A DNA stretch of 64,000 bases, taken from contig NZ_JAJBZT010000004.1 in the NCBI RefSeq assembly GCF_020564625.1, forward strand, positions 1 through 64,000, written 5' to 3'. Position 1 is the stretch's first letter, and each line of letters begins with the position of its first letter. Shown here piece by piece: positions 49,192 through 58,168 of the stretch. A model generated the notes under the pieces. That model was not told where the DNA came from. It did not search any database and saw only the letters and a program-made list of their open reading frames with translations. The DNA comes from Leeia speluncae. GTDB taxonomy: Bacteria > Pseudomonadota > Gammaproteobacteria > Burkholderiales > Leeiaceae. The position numbers and the translations under genes were made by a program.

Positions 49192-49668
49192 GACGCATAT
49201 CATACCGTGAAGGATGTTTTTTTGCCCAATGAAGATTCGACGATTCATTTGGGCGCAAAGCTGGCTGAGTTGATCAAGCCGGGGACGGTGGTTACCTTAT
49301 CTGGAGATTTAGGTGCGGGAAAAACAACACTAACACGTGCTTTGCTACGATCAATGGGTGTTTTAGGCAGAATTAAGAGTCCAACCTACACATTGGTTGA
49401 ACCTTATGTTATTTCTAACTTATACTTGTATCACTTTGATTTTTATAGATTTGAAGATCCTGATGAATGGGAGGCAAGCGGCTTTAGAGAATGCTTCCAT
49501 TCCAACAGCATCTGTCTCATCGAATGGCCAGAAAAGGCGCAGGGCTCATTGCCTCCACCAGATTTGGCAATTTCTCTTTCTTGGGAAGCTGAAGGGCGAC
49601 GTTGTTCCGTTCGCTCGTTTAGCAAGGCAGGTCTAGCATGTTTAAACGCTTTAGAAACTCCAATCTGA
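49183..49668 (+). CDS. tsaE: tRNA threonylcarbamoyladenosine biosynthesis ATPase TsaE
   Basis: TsaE is the ATPase partner of TsaB/TsaD in making t6A at position 37 of ANN-decoding tRNAs. The 161-residue protein has Walker A GDLGAGKTTLTRALL, the SPTYTLVEPY switch segment and a DFYRFEDPDEWEASGF region. The first ATG overlaps queG on the other strand by nine bases; a GTG at 49207 could start the protein without that overlap. The amiC gene begins 31 bases before its stop. The pair tsaE-amiC is common in proteobacteria. Confidence 0.92.
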   Translation: MTHDAYHTVKDVFLPNEDSTIHLGAKLAELIKPGTVVTLSGDLGAGKTTLTRALLRSMGVLGRIKSPTYTLVEPYVISNLYLYHFDFYRFEDPDEWEASGFRECFHSNSICLIEWPEKAQGSLPPPDLAISLSWEAEGRRCSVRSFSKAGLACLNALETPI

Positions 49669-50969
49669 CCGATACGCTTTCACAAGTAGCGAATCGTCGT
49701 CGCTTTTTGCAAATTGCCGGTGCAGCGATGTTGATTTCGCTACGCCCGGCTAATGCAGATAACGATTTGCCAGTTGTGCTTTCTGTTCGTGTGTGGCCTG
49801 CTGGTGACTATACTCGTGTTACCTTAGAGTCTAGTGCCCAGCTTGAGTATCGTTCGTTTACCGTAAAAGATCCTGAGCGCTTGGTGTTAGATATTGATGG
49901 CGTGGATTTGGCGGGTCCATTGTCCCAGCTAGCTGGCAAAGTCAGTGATGGTGACCCTTATATTAAACTGTTAAGAGCCGGTAAAAATAAACCCGGGACC
50001 GTTCGGCTTGTGTTTGAGCTGAAAGTTGCAATAAAACCCCAAGTGTTCCGCTTAAAGCCAATTGGTGAATATGCAAACCGCTTGGTTGTCGACTTATATC
50101 CAGAAAATCCTGCTGATCCATTATTGGCGCTGTTAAAAGACAAGCAAAAGGACGAGGCGGCAGCTGAAACAGTGGTCGAAGATAAGTCGATCTCAAAACA
50201 AAAAGATACTGCTCGTCAACCTGACTCCTCGGATGTGAATTTACCTAAGGGTGCTGTCTTTACTGTGATGATCGATCCAGGACATGGTGGCGAAGATCCG
50301 GGTGCGATTGGCAGTAAAGGGACACATGAAAAAGCAATTACCTTGGCGATTGGTAAGCGTTTACGGCAGTTAATTAATGAGCAGCCAAATATGCGCGCCT
50401 CGATGACTAGGGATGCGGATTTCTTTGTTCCGCTCGCTGATCGTGTCAAAAAAGCGCGTAAGATTAACGCGGACTTGTTTATTTCCATTCATGCAGATGC
50501 TTTCCTTACCCCGTCTGCTAGAGGCTCGTCAGTGTTTGCCTTATCTGAAGGCGGCGCATCTTCTACCGCCGCTAAATGGTTGGCAAAGAAAGAAAACGAT
50601 GCGGATAAGGTTGGTGGGGTGAGTGTTGGTGGTGGTGACCCATACCTGAAGCGCACCTTGTTTGATTTAACCCAAACGGCAACCATTAGTGACTCTCTAA
50701 AACTAGGGAAGACAGTATTATCCGAGATTGGTGGCATTAATCGCTTGCACAAAGGGGATGTCGAGCAGGCGAGTTTTGCAGTGCTAAAAGCACCTGATAT
50801 CCCATCGATTTTAGTCGAAACCGCTTTTATCTCTAACCCGGAAGAGGAATCAAAACTGTTAGATGATGCCTATCAAGATAAAATGGCAAAAGCAATTCTA
50901 ACGGGTATTAAGCGCTATATTGCGAAAAATCCGGCTGCTGCAAAAATGAAAATAGCCTCTATTGGCTAA
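49638..50969 (+). CDS. amiC: Tat-exported N-acetylmuramoyl-L-alanine amidase
   Basis: AmiC splits septal peptidoglycan so that daughter cells separate. The 443-residue protein starts with a twin-arginine signal (NRRRFLQIAGAAML, residues 19-32) and a likely cleavage after ANA at 40, as E. coli AmiC is also exported by Tat. An AMIN domain (about 45-145) targets it to the septum, a charged linker follows, and Amidase_3 spans about 215-435 with zinc-site residues in IDPGHGGEDPGAIG and the catalytic glutamate in VETAFISNPEEE. It overlaps tsaE by 31 bases. Confidence 0.94.
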   Translation: MFKRFRNSNLTDTLSQVANRRRFLQIAGAAMLISLRPANADNDLPVVLSVRVWPAGDYTRVTLESSAQLEYRSFTVKDPERLVLDIDGVDLAGPLSQLAGKVSDGDPYIKLLRAGKNKPGTVRLVFELKVAIKPQVFRLKPIGEYANRLVVDLYPENPADPLLALLKDKQKDEAAAETVVEDKSISKQKDTARQPDSSDVNLPKGAVFTVMIDPGHGGEDPGAIGSKGTHEKAITLAIGKRLRQLINEQPNMRASMTRDADFFVPLADRVKKARKINADLFISIHADAFLTPSARGSSVFALSEGGASSTAAKWLAKKENDADKVGGVSVGGGDPYLKRTLFDLTQTATISDSLKLGKTVLSEIGGINRLHKGDVEQASFAVLKAPDIPSILVETAFISNPEEESKLLDDAYQDKMAKAILTGIKRYIAKNPAAAKMKIASIG

Positions 50970-51012
50970 CTGCAAACCTGATGTTTGCTTGTCGAGATAA
51001 AAGGATGAATAG

Positions 51013-51240
51013 ATGGGGCGTTTAATATTTTTTGCGATTATAGCCTTATTAGCCTATTGGATACTGCGTCGCGTAGCGATGTCAAAAAAGGCACCGCCTG
51101 AAAAGCACTATACCTCGGTCAATGATGCTGCAGATACTGTACGTTGTTCCGTATGCGGTGTTTATATGCCAAGGGAAGAGGCATTAATGTCTAAAGGGGC
51201 TTTTTATTGTGAAAGCCATCGTCCTGACCGACATTCATAA
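51013..51240 (+). CDS. PP0621-family small membrane protein
   Basis: A 75-residue protein with one N-terminal membrane segment (about 4-20) and a cytoplasmic end carrying Cys45, Cys48, Cys66 and His69 (CSVCGVYMPREEAL...FYCESH), which looks like a zinc site. The family is known by its Pseudomonas member PP0621 and has no established function. Its stop shares a base with the next start (TAATG), coupling it to the PilS-like kinase gene. That linkage to the kinase recurs in betaproteobacteria and may mean a shared role. Confidence 0.78.
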   Translation: MGRLIFFAIIALLAYWILRRVAMSKKAPPEKHYTSVNDAADTVRCSVCGVYMPREEALMSKGAFYCESHRPDRHS

Positions 51241-52820
51241 TGCTTTTCGGTTCTCTTTCTTCTCCTAACCAAGATCGTTGGCGATCCCTTCAGTACTTTT
51301 CTGTTTACCGCCTGTTAGTGATTGTGGCTTTAGCCTTTTTGCCTTTGGTGCTGAAATGGCTGATGCCTGCAACGCAAAGTCTTTTCGTTCTATCTCCTGC
51401 GATTACTCGAACTTTACTTGGCTATGCTGTTTTTGCCTTATTGGCGGGTATTAGCGCAAGACATCGACGATTCCATTTCGAATCGCTGATGACTATACAG
51501 ATTGTGGGCGATATCTTCTTTATTGTATTGCTTGGGTTTTTTAGTGGTGGAGCGAAAGCAGGCCTCCCTCTTTTATTGCTGCCTTACTTGGCTGCCGCTG
51601 GCCTGCTAAGTCGCGGCCGGATGACCATGTTTCATTCGGCAGTGGCCGCTGTGCTGTTATTGATCGCAGAGTTGGCGGTAGGAGTGACCTCTCGCTCGAT
51701 GATGCATGCCAACTTACCATTGGCTGGCTTTATCGCTTTAGCGTATTTTGCGATTGCGTGGTTAGCCCATCGCCTAGCAGGTTACGCAAAAGAAAATGAA
51801 TTGCTAGCGGAGGCCAGAGGTGTCGATTTAGCGAAGCAAGAAGAGGTGAATCGGCTGGTGATACGTGATATGCAAGATGGCGTACTCGTGATCGATCAGC
51901 ATGCCCGAATTCGGCATTATAACCAGCAGGCTCAATCACTGCTGAATATGGATGGCGAGTTAGAGAATAGACCATTAAGTGAATGGCCTTTTGTCTATCA
52001 GGCAATGGTTCGGTGGGTTGAGTATGGGCCTGCTGATGTGACAATTCAGGTGCCAGGCACTGAACATGCCGTAACATTGCATATCAAACCAATCGAGCAG
52101 GCGAGGCAAGCAGGGGCAGTTATTTATGTGCAAGACTCTCGCGCAGAACAGCATCTTGCCCAACAACTTAAGTTGGCGTCTTTAGGTAGGCTTACGGCGA
52201 ACATTGCCCACGAAATTCGAAACCCTTTATCAGCAATTACGCATGCCGCAGATTTGATGGATGAAGATGCGGAAGATCAAATTCAACGTCGTTTATTAAA
52301 GATTATCCGCGATAATGCAAACCGCTTAGACCGAATTGTACAAGACGTGCTGCAGCTAAATAAACGCGATCGGCTGAATTCGGAAAAGTTAGATTTACCC
52401 TTGTTTTTGCAAGAATTTGTTAATGATTTCATTTCGGTTGAGCGATTACCTAGCGAGTGGCTGAAATTAGATTTACAGTCGGACAGCCTTGAAGTACCGT
52501 TTGATCGCGCGCATTTAAATCAGATTTTATGGAATTTGTGTAGAAATGCGGTGCGCTATTGTGCGCAAATGCCTGGCAGCATCGCTATTTCATTGTCTGC
52601 GCAAGATGACGAATGGCAGGTTCGCGTGTTTAATGACGGGCCACCGATTCCTGCTGAGCTGCAAGTACAATTATTTGAGCCATTTTTTACGACTCAGTCG
52701 ACAGGGACTGGGCTTGGCTTATATATCGCTAGAGAATTATCTAGTGCAAATGGTGCAACACTTCATTACATCGATGATTTGGCGGGAGCAATTTTCCAGA
52801 TCTCCGGTAAATTGAATTGA
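51240..52820 (+). CDS. pilS: PilS-like sensor histidine kinase
   Basis: A 526-residue NtrB-family kinase. About six membrane segments occupy residues 25-180, then a PAS domain (about 200-300), HisKA with His324 (IAHEIRNPLSAITHA) and an HATPase domain with NLCRNAVRY and GTGLGLYIARE. This matches PilS, which with PilR controls type IV pilin genes through sigma-54. It starts within the stop of the PP0621 gene and ends ten bases before the regulator gene. No pilin gene lies in the window, so the symbol is by resemblance. Confidence 0.83.
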   Translation: MLFGSLSSPNQDRWRSLQYFSVYRLLVIVALAFLPLVLKWLMPATQSLFVLSPAITRTLLGYAVFALLAGISARHRRFHFESLMTIQIVGDIFFIVLLGFFSGGAKAGLPLLLLPYLAAAGLLSRGRMTMFHSAVAAVLLLIAELAVGVTSRSMMHANLPLAGFIALAYFAIAWLAHRLAGYAKENELLAEARGVDLAKQEEVNRLVIRDMQDGVLVIDQHARIRHYNQQAQSLLNMDGELENRPLSEWPFVYQAMVRWVEYGPADVTIQVPGTEHAVTLHIKPIEQARQAGAVIYVQDSRAEQHLAQQLKLASLGRLTANIAHEIRNPLSAITHAADLMDEDAEDQIQRRLLKIIRDNANRLDRIVQDVLQLNKRDRLNSEKLDLPLFLQEFVNDFISVERLPSEWLKLDLQSDSLEVPFDRAHLNQILWNLCRNAVRYCAQMPGSIAISLSAQDDEWQVRVFNDGPPIPAELQVQLFEPFFTTQSTGTGLGLYIARELSSANGATLHYIDDLAGAIFQISGKLN

Positions 52821-52830
52821 TCATATAGAA

Positions 52831-54219
52831 ATGACTAAGAATAAAACGACGTATCAAGCGCTAATTATTGATGATGAACCAGATTTGCTGGAGTTACTCG
52901 ACTTAACCTTATTACGAATGGGGGTCGAGGTAACGAAAGCATCTACTGTAGCGGAGGCTTTATCTGCCTTGGCGACAAAACAGTTTCATTTGTGTTTAAC
53001 CGATATGCGATTGCCTGATGGTGAAGGTTTGCAGGTGGTTGAACATATCCAAAAAAAAGGCTTAGATGTGCCCATTGCCGTCATTACCGCTTTTGGCAGT
53101 GCAGACAATGCGGTAGCTGCATTAAAAGCGGGCGCGTTTGATTATTTGTCTAAGCCGGTTTCATTAGAGCATTTGCGAACGTTAATTAAGTCTGCGCTCA
53201 ATGTAGATGCGGTGAAAACGGTCTCTACGTCTAAAACTTGTTCGAGCAACCCCGTTTCTACGACCCTGTTGGGTAACTCGCCAGCCATTGCGCAAGCAAA
53301 GCAATTAATTGAACGCGTATCAAAAAGCCTTGCGCCGGTTTATATCACAGGAGAATCCGGTAGCGGCAAAGAGCGTGCGGCCCGCATGATTCATTGTTTG
53401 TCTGCAAGAAGTAACCAACCCTTTGTGGCGGTTAACTGTGGCGCGATTCCAGAAAACTTAATGGAAAGTGAGTTTTTTGGTTATAAAAAAGGGGCGTTTA
53501 CCGGTGCGACAGAGGATCGTGAGGGTTTTTTTCAGGCCGCCAATGGCGGTACCATTTTCTTGGATGAAGTGGCAGATTTGCCATTAGCCATGCAGGTGAA
53601 GTTATTGCGCGTTATTCAAGAGAAAAAAGTACGGCCGTTAGGGATGACGCAAGAATTACCTGTTGATGTCCGTGTGATCTCTGCAACGCACCAAAATTTA
53701 GCGAACTGTGTCGAAGAAGGTCGATTTCGGCAAGATTTATTCTATCGTCTAAACGTGATTTCTATTCGGATGCCATCACTTCGAGAAATGCGTGATGATG
53801 TGTTCTCAATCACAGAGACCATTCTTCATCGTCTAGCTGATGGTTATCCTTCTGGTGTTCCTCTGCTTAGTGCTTCTGCTAAAACGGCCTTATTAAAGTA
53901 TGATTTTCCAGGCAATGTTCGGGAGCTAGAAAATGTGCTTGAGCGTGCGCTAGCACTATGCGATGGTAAACAGATAGAAGCAGAAGACTTGCAGTTGACG
54001 CCAAGTCAGGAAAGTATCGGAGAAGATAATAGTTCTTTCTTTGGTGATAAATGGCCGCTACAAGATTATTTAGATCGTGTTGAGAAAGAGGCAATTTTAG
54101 AAGCGTTGCAAAAAACACGTTTTAATCGCACCGCTGCAGCAAAGTTATTAGGCATCACCTTCCGGGCAATGCGCTACCGAATGGAACGTCTTGGGCTAAA
54201 TGAGCCTGAAAACAATTAG
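52831..54219 (+). CDS. pilR: PilR-like sigma-54 response regulator
   Basis: A 462-residue NtrC-family activator. The receiver domain has Asp58 as acceptor (LTDMRLPDGEG). The AAA+ domain has Walker A GESGSGKE, the sigma-54 contact loop GAFTGAT and Walker B GGTIFLDEV. The C-terminal Fis-type helix-turn-helix ends in RTAAAKLLGITFRAMRYRM. It is paired with the PilS-like kinase ten bases upstream. Targets would be sigma-54 promoters elsewhere, pilin genes by analogy. Confidence 0.87.
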   Translation: MTKNKTTYQALIIDDEPDLLELLDLTLLRMGVEVTKASTVAEALSALATKQFHLCLTDMRLPDGEGLQVVEHIQKKGLDVPIAVITAFGSADNAVAALKAGAFDYLSKPVSLEHLRTLIKSALNVDAVKTVSTSKTCSSNPVSTTLLGNSPAIAQAKQLIERVSKSLAPVYITGESGSGKERAARMIHCLSARSNQPFVAVNCGAIPENLMESEFFGYKKGAFTGATEDREGFFQAANGGTIFLDEVADLPLAMQVKLLRVIQEKKVRPLGMTQELPVDVRVISATHQNLANCVEEGRFRQDLFYRLNVISIRMPSLREMRDDVFSITETILHRLADGYPSGVPLLSASAKTALLKYDFPGNVRELENVLERALALCDGKQIEAEDLQLTPSQESIGEDNSSFFGDKWPLQDYLDRVEKEAILEALQKTRFNRTAAAKLLGITFRAMRYRMERLGLNEPENN

Positions 54220-54249
54220 TATTTCACTTTAGGTTTGGGGTTTCTGGTT

Positions 54250-55005
54250 TTGGATGATGATGCATTATTGCGATTTTCCCGCCATATTTTGCTAGATGAA
54301 ATTGGCATTGAAGGTCAGCAAAAAATCCTTGATAGTCATGTTTTAATTGTTGGTATGGGCGGGCTTGGCTCTCCTGCCGCTTTGTATTTGGCTGCTGCCG
54401 GGGTTGGTAAATTATCCTTAGCCGATGGTGATGATGTGGATATGACCAATTTGCAGCGCCAAGTCATACACACGCAAACGGCAATTGGCCAGAACAAGGC
54501 CGAATCTGCACGTGATACGCTAGCCTATTTTAATGCGATCTCACGGGTTGATATTTACCCGCATCGTCTTGATGAAGCGCAAATGCAGGATTTGGTTGCG
54601 GCGGCAGATGTCGTGCTAGATTGTTCGGATAACTTTGTCACGCGTCATGCATTAAATCGGGTTTGTTTCCGTCATAAAAAACCACTGGTTTCTGGCGCGG
54701 CCATTTCTTTTTCTGGTCAGATAACGGTATTTGATTTCAGGCAAGCCAAAACACCTTGCTATCATTGCTTATTTCCGGCGGAAGGGAATGCCGGAGGGCA
54801 AAATTGCGCTACATTTGGCGTGTTATCACCTTTGGTTGGGGTGGTTGGGGCCATGCAGGCGCTGGAAGCTTTGAAACTGATTGGTGAATTTGGTGACCCG
54901 TTGGTTGGGCGGTTGCAAATGGTCGATGTACTATCGGGAAAATGGCAGACATTGGCTTATGGGGTAGACCCACAATGCCCTGTATGCCAACCTGTAAATG
55001 CTTGA
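54250..55005 (+). CDS. HesA/MoeB/ThiF-family adenylyltransferase
   Basis: An E1-like enzyme that adenylates the C-terminus of a small sulfur-carrier protein (ThiS or MoaD type). It shows GMGGLGSPAALYLAAAGVG (nucleotide site), DVDMTNLQRQ, DCSDNF, the zinc cysteines CYHC and CPVC, and the cysteine in NCATFGVLSPLVG. The frame opens at TTG 54235, but the family start pattern (DDDALLRFSRHILLDEIGIE) places it at TTG 54250, with TGGGG ahead of it. That gives 251 residues. It follows pilR by 30 bases. Whether it serves thiamine or molybdopterin synthesis cannot be told. Confidence 0.85.
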   Translation: MDDDALLRFSRHILLDEIGIEGQQKILDSHVLIVGMGGLGSPAALYLAAAGVGKLSLADGDDVDMTNLQRQVIHTQTAIGQNKAESARDTLAYFNAISRVDIYPHRLDEAQMQDLVAAADVVLDCSDNFVTRHALNRVCFRHKKPLVSGAAISFSGQITVFDFRQAKTPCYHCLFPAEGNAGGQNCATFGVLSPLVGVVGAMQALEALKLIGEFGDPLVGRLQMVDVLSGKWQTLAYGVDPQCPVCQPVNA

Positions 55006-55015
55006 CGTCGCTAGC

Positions 55016-56464
55016 TTATTGATTGCCTTTTTTATCCACTAAATCACGTTCTGCTTGTAGTGATTTAAGTCTAGCTTCAAGTGTTGACTGAAGATAAAAA
55101 TCATTTTGTTTGTTTCTTACTGCCATCTGTAATTGCACGATGGCCTCTTCAACTTGTCCTTGGCGGTAATAAAACTCGGCCTGTGCTTGTTGTTGCTCAG
55201 TGGTTTTTCCTTGCTGCGAATACGCTTCCGCTAATAAGGCATAGAAAGCGGCATTATCTTCGCGTTGTTTAATCTGTTGCTGAATTTGCTTGATGGCATC
55301 CTGTGTTTGATGCTGGGCGAGTAGCAGTTGAATATAACCGTAAGACAAGCCGTAATGATTCGGTGTTTGCGCTAAAGCGGCTTTGTATACTTTTACGGCT
55401 TCTGCGGGCTTGTTTGCTGCTAAGAGTATTTTTGCATCTAAAGACTCTAAGAGAGGCGACTTTAGCGTCTTTCTAGCCGAGTCAACTGCTTGATGCGCTT
55501 TGTCGAATTGGTTGTCTCGGAGGTAAGCGAAGGCAAGGCCATAGTAGCTGGCTGCTTCTAAATTCACCCGTTTTTCTCTGATTGCGCTTTCAAAGAAGCG
55601 AATTTTTTCAGCCGCAGAACCATCCATTGCACGTAGTTTCTCTCGCACAATATTATATTCCGCACTATCCACCACTTGCTTGTAAGGCGCGTTGTTCGTT
55701 CGGTTTTGCGATTCTGCGATACGGGCGCTATCTAGTGGGTGGGTGCGAAGATATTCTGGGGCATTACTGTTATATAAGCGGCTTCCTTTTTCCATTCGGC
55801 CAAAGAAAGTGGTCATTGCATGCGGATCAAAACCGGCGGCCGCAAGTGTTTGAATACCAATGCGGTCTGCTTCGTATTCGTGCTCTCTGGTGAAGTTTAG
55901 TTGGCCTTGGGCGACTAAGGCTTGAGAACCTACGATGGCAGCTTCTGTTGCCTGACCGCTGCTACTACGAGAGGCGAGTAAGCCTGCTGCAAGTACAGCT
56001 AAACCTGCCAGCATTACGCTTTTATTTTTCTCGAGGGACCGAGACAGATGCCTTTGTGTGACGTGGGCAATTTCGTGGCTTAACACGGCCGCGAGTTCAG
56101 ATTCGCTTTGCGCAGTTAAGATAAGCCCTGTATGCACGCCAATATAACCACCAGGCATGGCGAAGGCGTTAAGCGTAGGATCATCGACAACGAAAAACTC
56201 AAATCGCTGCCTCGGATCATGACTCGCCGCGACCAAGCGGTTGCCCAGCCTGTTTAGATAGTCTCTTACTTCTACATCATCAATCACATCACTCGCCATT
56301 CGGATTTGGCTCATGATCTGGTCCCCTAGGGCTTGCTCTTGCTGTCTAGAGAGAACCGTCTGCGCCGAGTCACCCAAATCCGGCAAATTATCTGCATAGC
56401 TAGTGAGATAACTAGCTGGAAAAACAGACTGAATGAGGAGGGCAGAAATAAGTAGTTTTTTCAT
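55016..56464 (-). CDS. BepA-like M48 metalloprotease with TPR repeats
   Basis: A 482-residue periplasmic protease. The signal peptide covers about residues 1-24. The M48 domain has the zinc motif HEIAH (LSHEIAHVTQRHLSR) and the third ligand region in FTREHEYEADRIG. TPR-like helical repeats fill about 290-460. This is the layout of E. coli BepA (YfgC), which degrades misassembled outer-membrane proteins such as LptD and assists their assembly. It is convergent with the HesA gene with only ten bases between, and divergent from the polyol operon. Confidence 0.88.
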   Translation of the reverse strand: MKKLLISALLIQSVFPASYLTSYADNLPDLGDSAQTVLSRQQEQALGDQIMSQIRMASDVIDDVEVRDYLNRLGNRLVAASHDPRQRFEFFVVDDPTLNAFAMPGGYIGVHTGLILTAQSESELAAVLSHEIAHVTQRHLSRSLEKNKSVMLAGLAVLAAGLLASRSSSGQATEAAIVGSQALVAQGQLNFTREHEYEADRIGIQTLAAAGFDPHAMTTFFGRMEKGSRLYNSNAPEYLRTHPLDSARIAESQNRTNNAPYKQVVDSAEYNIVREKLRAMDGSAAEKIRFFESAIREKRVNLEAASYYGLAFAYLRDNQFDKAHQAVDSARKTLKSPLLESLDAKILLAANKPAEAVKVYKAALAQTPNHYGLSYGYIQLLLAQHQTQDAIKQIQQQIKQREDNAAFYALLAEAYSQQGKTTEQQQAQAEFYYRQGQVEEAIVQLQMAVRNKQNDFYLQSTLEARLKSLQAERDLVDKKGNQ

Positions 56465-56599
56465 ATCGCTATGATAAGACTTCTTGTCTATAGTTCCAAG
56501 GAGGGCGTTTCTGAGTTGATACTATGTTGCGGTGCAATACTGGTTTTTTCGGTTTGTCAATAATATACGTATCGATACAAATCAATATTTTTTGTCATT

Positions 56600-56697
56600 A
56601 AAGTTATACTTTCACGTAAAAGTGGTTTTTTATACGCAAAAAAGTACTGATTTTGTTTTTTACAGTACCGAAAGTATCAGTTTAATACGACTAAAGT
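56600..56697 (+). promoter_or_regulatory. AAAGT repeat array upstream of smoE
   Basis: Five AAAGT motifs begin near 56600, 56619, 56641, 56671 and 56693, spaced 19, 22, 30 and 22 bases, about two helical turns for three of the gaps. Several share flanking bases (AAAGTnnnnnTTT). AraC-family regulators bind direct repeats of about this spacing, and an AraC-type gene ends this operon. An inverted repeat GTACTG/CAGTAC (56644-56668) lies inside. The region is AT-rich, so chance repeats are possible. Confidence 0.4.
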
Positions 56698-56758
56698 TAC
56701 ACCTGTCGATAAAACCAATTCGAAGTCGACGATACTGTCCAATAAGAGGAGATGTACC

Positions 56759-58063
56759 GTGAAAATGAAACTCACCGCCCTTTTTTGCCTTGCTGCATGT
56801 GCTGGTATCGCTCACGCTGATACAGAGTTAGTTGTTGCGACCGTGAACAACGGTCACATGATTACTATGCAAAAGCTAGGCAAATTCTTTGAAAAAGATA
56901 ACCCAGGTGTAAAACTAAAATGGGTTACCTTGGAAGAAGGTACTTTACGTCAACGTGTAACTACTGATATCGCAACCAAAGGCGGCCAGTTTGACGTGAT
57001 GACAATTGGTATGTACGAAACCCCAATCTGGGGTAAAAAAGGCTGGTTAGCAGAAATCAAACCAGACGCTAAGTACGATATCGATGACATGTTGCCAGCA
57101 ATGCGCCAAGGTTTGTCTGTAGATGGCAAACTGTATGCCGCACCATTCTACGGCGAAAGCTCTATGTTGATGTACCGCTCTGATTTGGTGCAAAAGGCAG
57201 GTATGCAAATGCCAGCACATCCAACATGGACACAAATTCGTGATATCGCAGCAAAAATTAACGACCCAGCAAAAGGCGTTTACGGTATTTGTTTACGCGG
57301 TAAGCCAGGTTGGGGCGATAACATGGCCTTCTTGACTACCCTAGTAAACTCTTACGGTGGTCAGTGGTTCGATATGAAGTGGAAGCCTCAGTTGACTACC
57401 AAACCATGGAAAGATGCGATTACTTTCTATGTTGATCTACTGAAAAAATACGGTCCTCCAGGATCTTCAGCAAACAGCTTTAACGAAATCTTGGCACTTT
57501 ATAACGAAGGTAAATGTGGTATGTGGGTAGATGCAACGATTGCTGCATCATTCATTACCGATCCTAAGCAAAGTAAAGTGGCAGACAAAGTAGCGTTTGC
57601 TTCTGCGCCAGTTCAAGTGACCGCTAAAGGTTCTAATTGGTTGTGGGCTTGGGCGTTGGCTGTTCCAGCAAGTTCGACCAAGAAAGATGCTGCTGAGAAA
57701 TTCATCAAGTGGGCTACTTCTAAAGAGTACGTGAACTTGGTGGGTAAAGAAGTAGGTTGGGGAAGTGTGCCAACTGGTACACGTAAGTCAACTTACGCAA
57801 ATGCAGAGTTCCTAAAAGTGGCTAAATTCGCAGAAGCAGAGAAAGCAGCAATTATCTCTGCAAACCCGAAAGACAGCACACTGCCTAAATCTCCATACGT
57901 AGGCGTTCAATTTGCTTCAATTCCAGAGTTCCAGGCAATTGGTATTGCAACTGGTCAGCAAATGTCTGCAGCACTAGCAGGTAAAGTGTCTGTTGATAAA
58001 GCGTTGGAATTGTCTCAGCAAGCCGCTGAACGTGAAATGACCAAAGCAGGTTACTACAAGTAA
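56759..58063 (+). CDS. smoE: Mannitol/sorbitol ABC transporter substrate-binding protein
   Basis: A 434-residue periplasmic binding protein of family 1. The start is GTG 56759, seven bases after AGAGGAGA; an ATG six bases on is less well placed. The signal peptide ends near residue 20 (AGIAHA). The mature start has the pattern VATVNNGHMITMQKL typical of SmoE/MtlE polyol-binding proteins, followed by VTLEEGTLRQRV and DVMTIGMYETPIW. It would deliver hexitols (mannitol, sorbitol) or arabitol to SmoFG. It leads the operon and is followed by two hairpins. Confidence 0.88.
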   Translation: MKMKLTALFCLAACAGIAHADTELVVATVNNGHMITMQKLGKFFEKDNPGVKLKWVTLEEGTLRQRVTTDIATKGGQFDVMTIGMYETPIWGKKGWLAEIKPDAKYDIDDMLPAMRQGLSVDGKLYAAPFYGESSMLMYRSDLVQKAGMQMPAHPTWTQIRDIAAKINDPAKGVYGICLRGKPGWGDNMAFLTTLVNSYGGQWFDMKWKPQLTTKPWKDAITFYVDLLKKYGPPGSSANSFNEILALYNEGKCGMWVDATIAASFITDPKQSKVADKVAFASAPVQVTAKGSNWLWAWALAVPASSTKKDAAEKFIKWATSKEYVNLVGKEVGWGSVPTGTRKSTYANAEFLKVAKFAEAEKAAIISANPKDSTLPKSPYVGVQFASIPEFQAIGIATGQQMSAALAGKVSVDKALELSQQAAEREMTKAGYYK

Positions 58064-58072
58064 TCCAGTGAC

Positions 58073-58092
58073 GGAGGGCTTTTACTCCCTCC
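58073..58092 (+). terminator. First hairpin after smoE
   Basis: GGAGGG (58073-58078) pairs with CCCTCC (58087-58092) across an eight-base loop and is followed by TTCTTT. It lies just after the smoE stop and is probably an attenuator rather than a complete terminator. Confidence 0.5.
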
Positions 58093-58115
58093 TTCTTTGG
58101 TGATTCAGTAACCAT

Positions 58116-58148
58116 AGAGCCGACTGTGCAATTAGGGCAGTCGGTTCT
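58116..58148 (+). other. Second hairpin between smoE and smoF
   Basis: AGAGCCGACTG (58116-58126) pairs with CAGTCGGTTCT (58138-58148) at ten of eleven positions around an eleven-base loop. There is no T-run. It probably protects the smoE message end or lowers read-through into smoF. Confidence 0.55.
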
Positions 58149-58168
58149 AGTAGCCTTGTAGACACACC

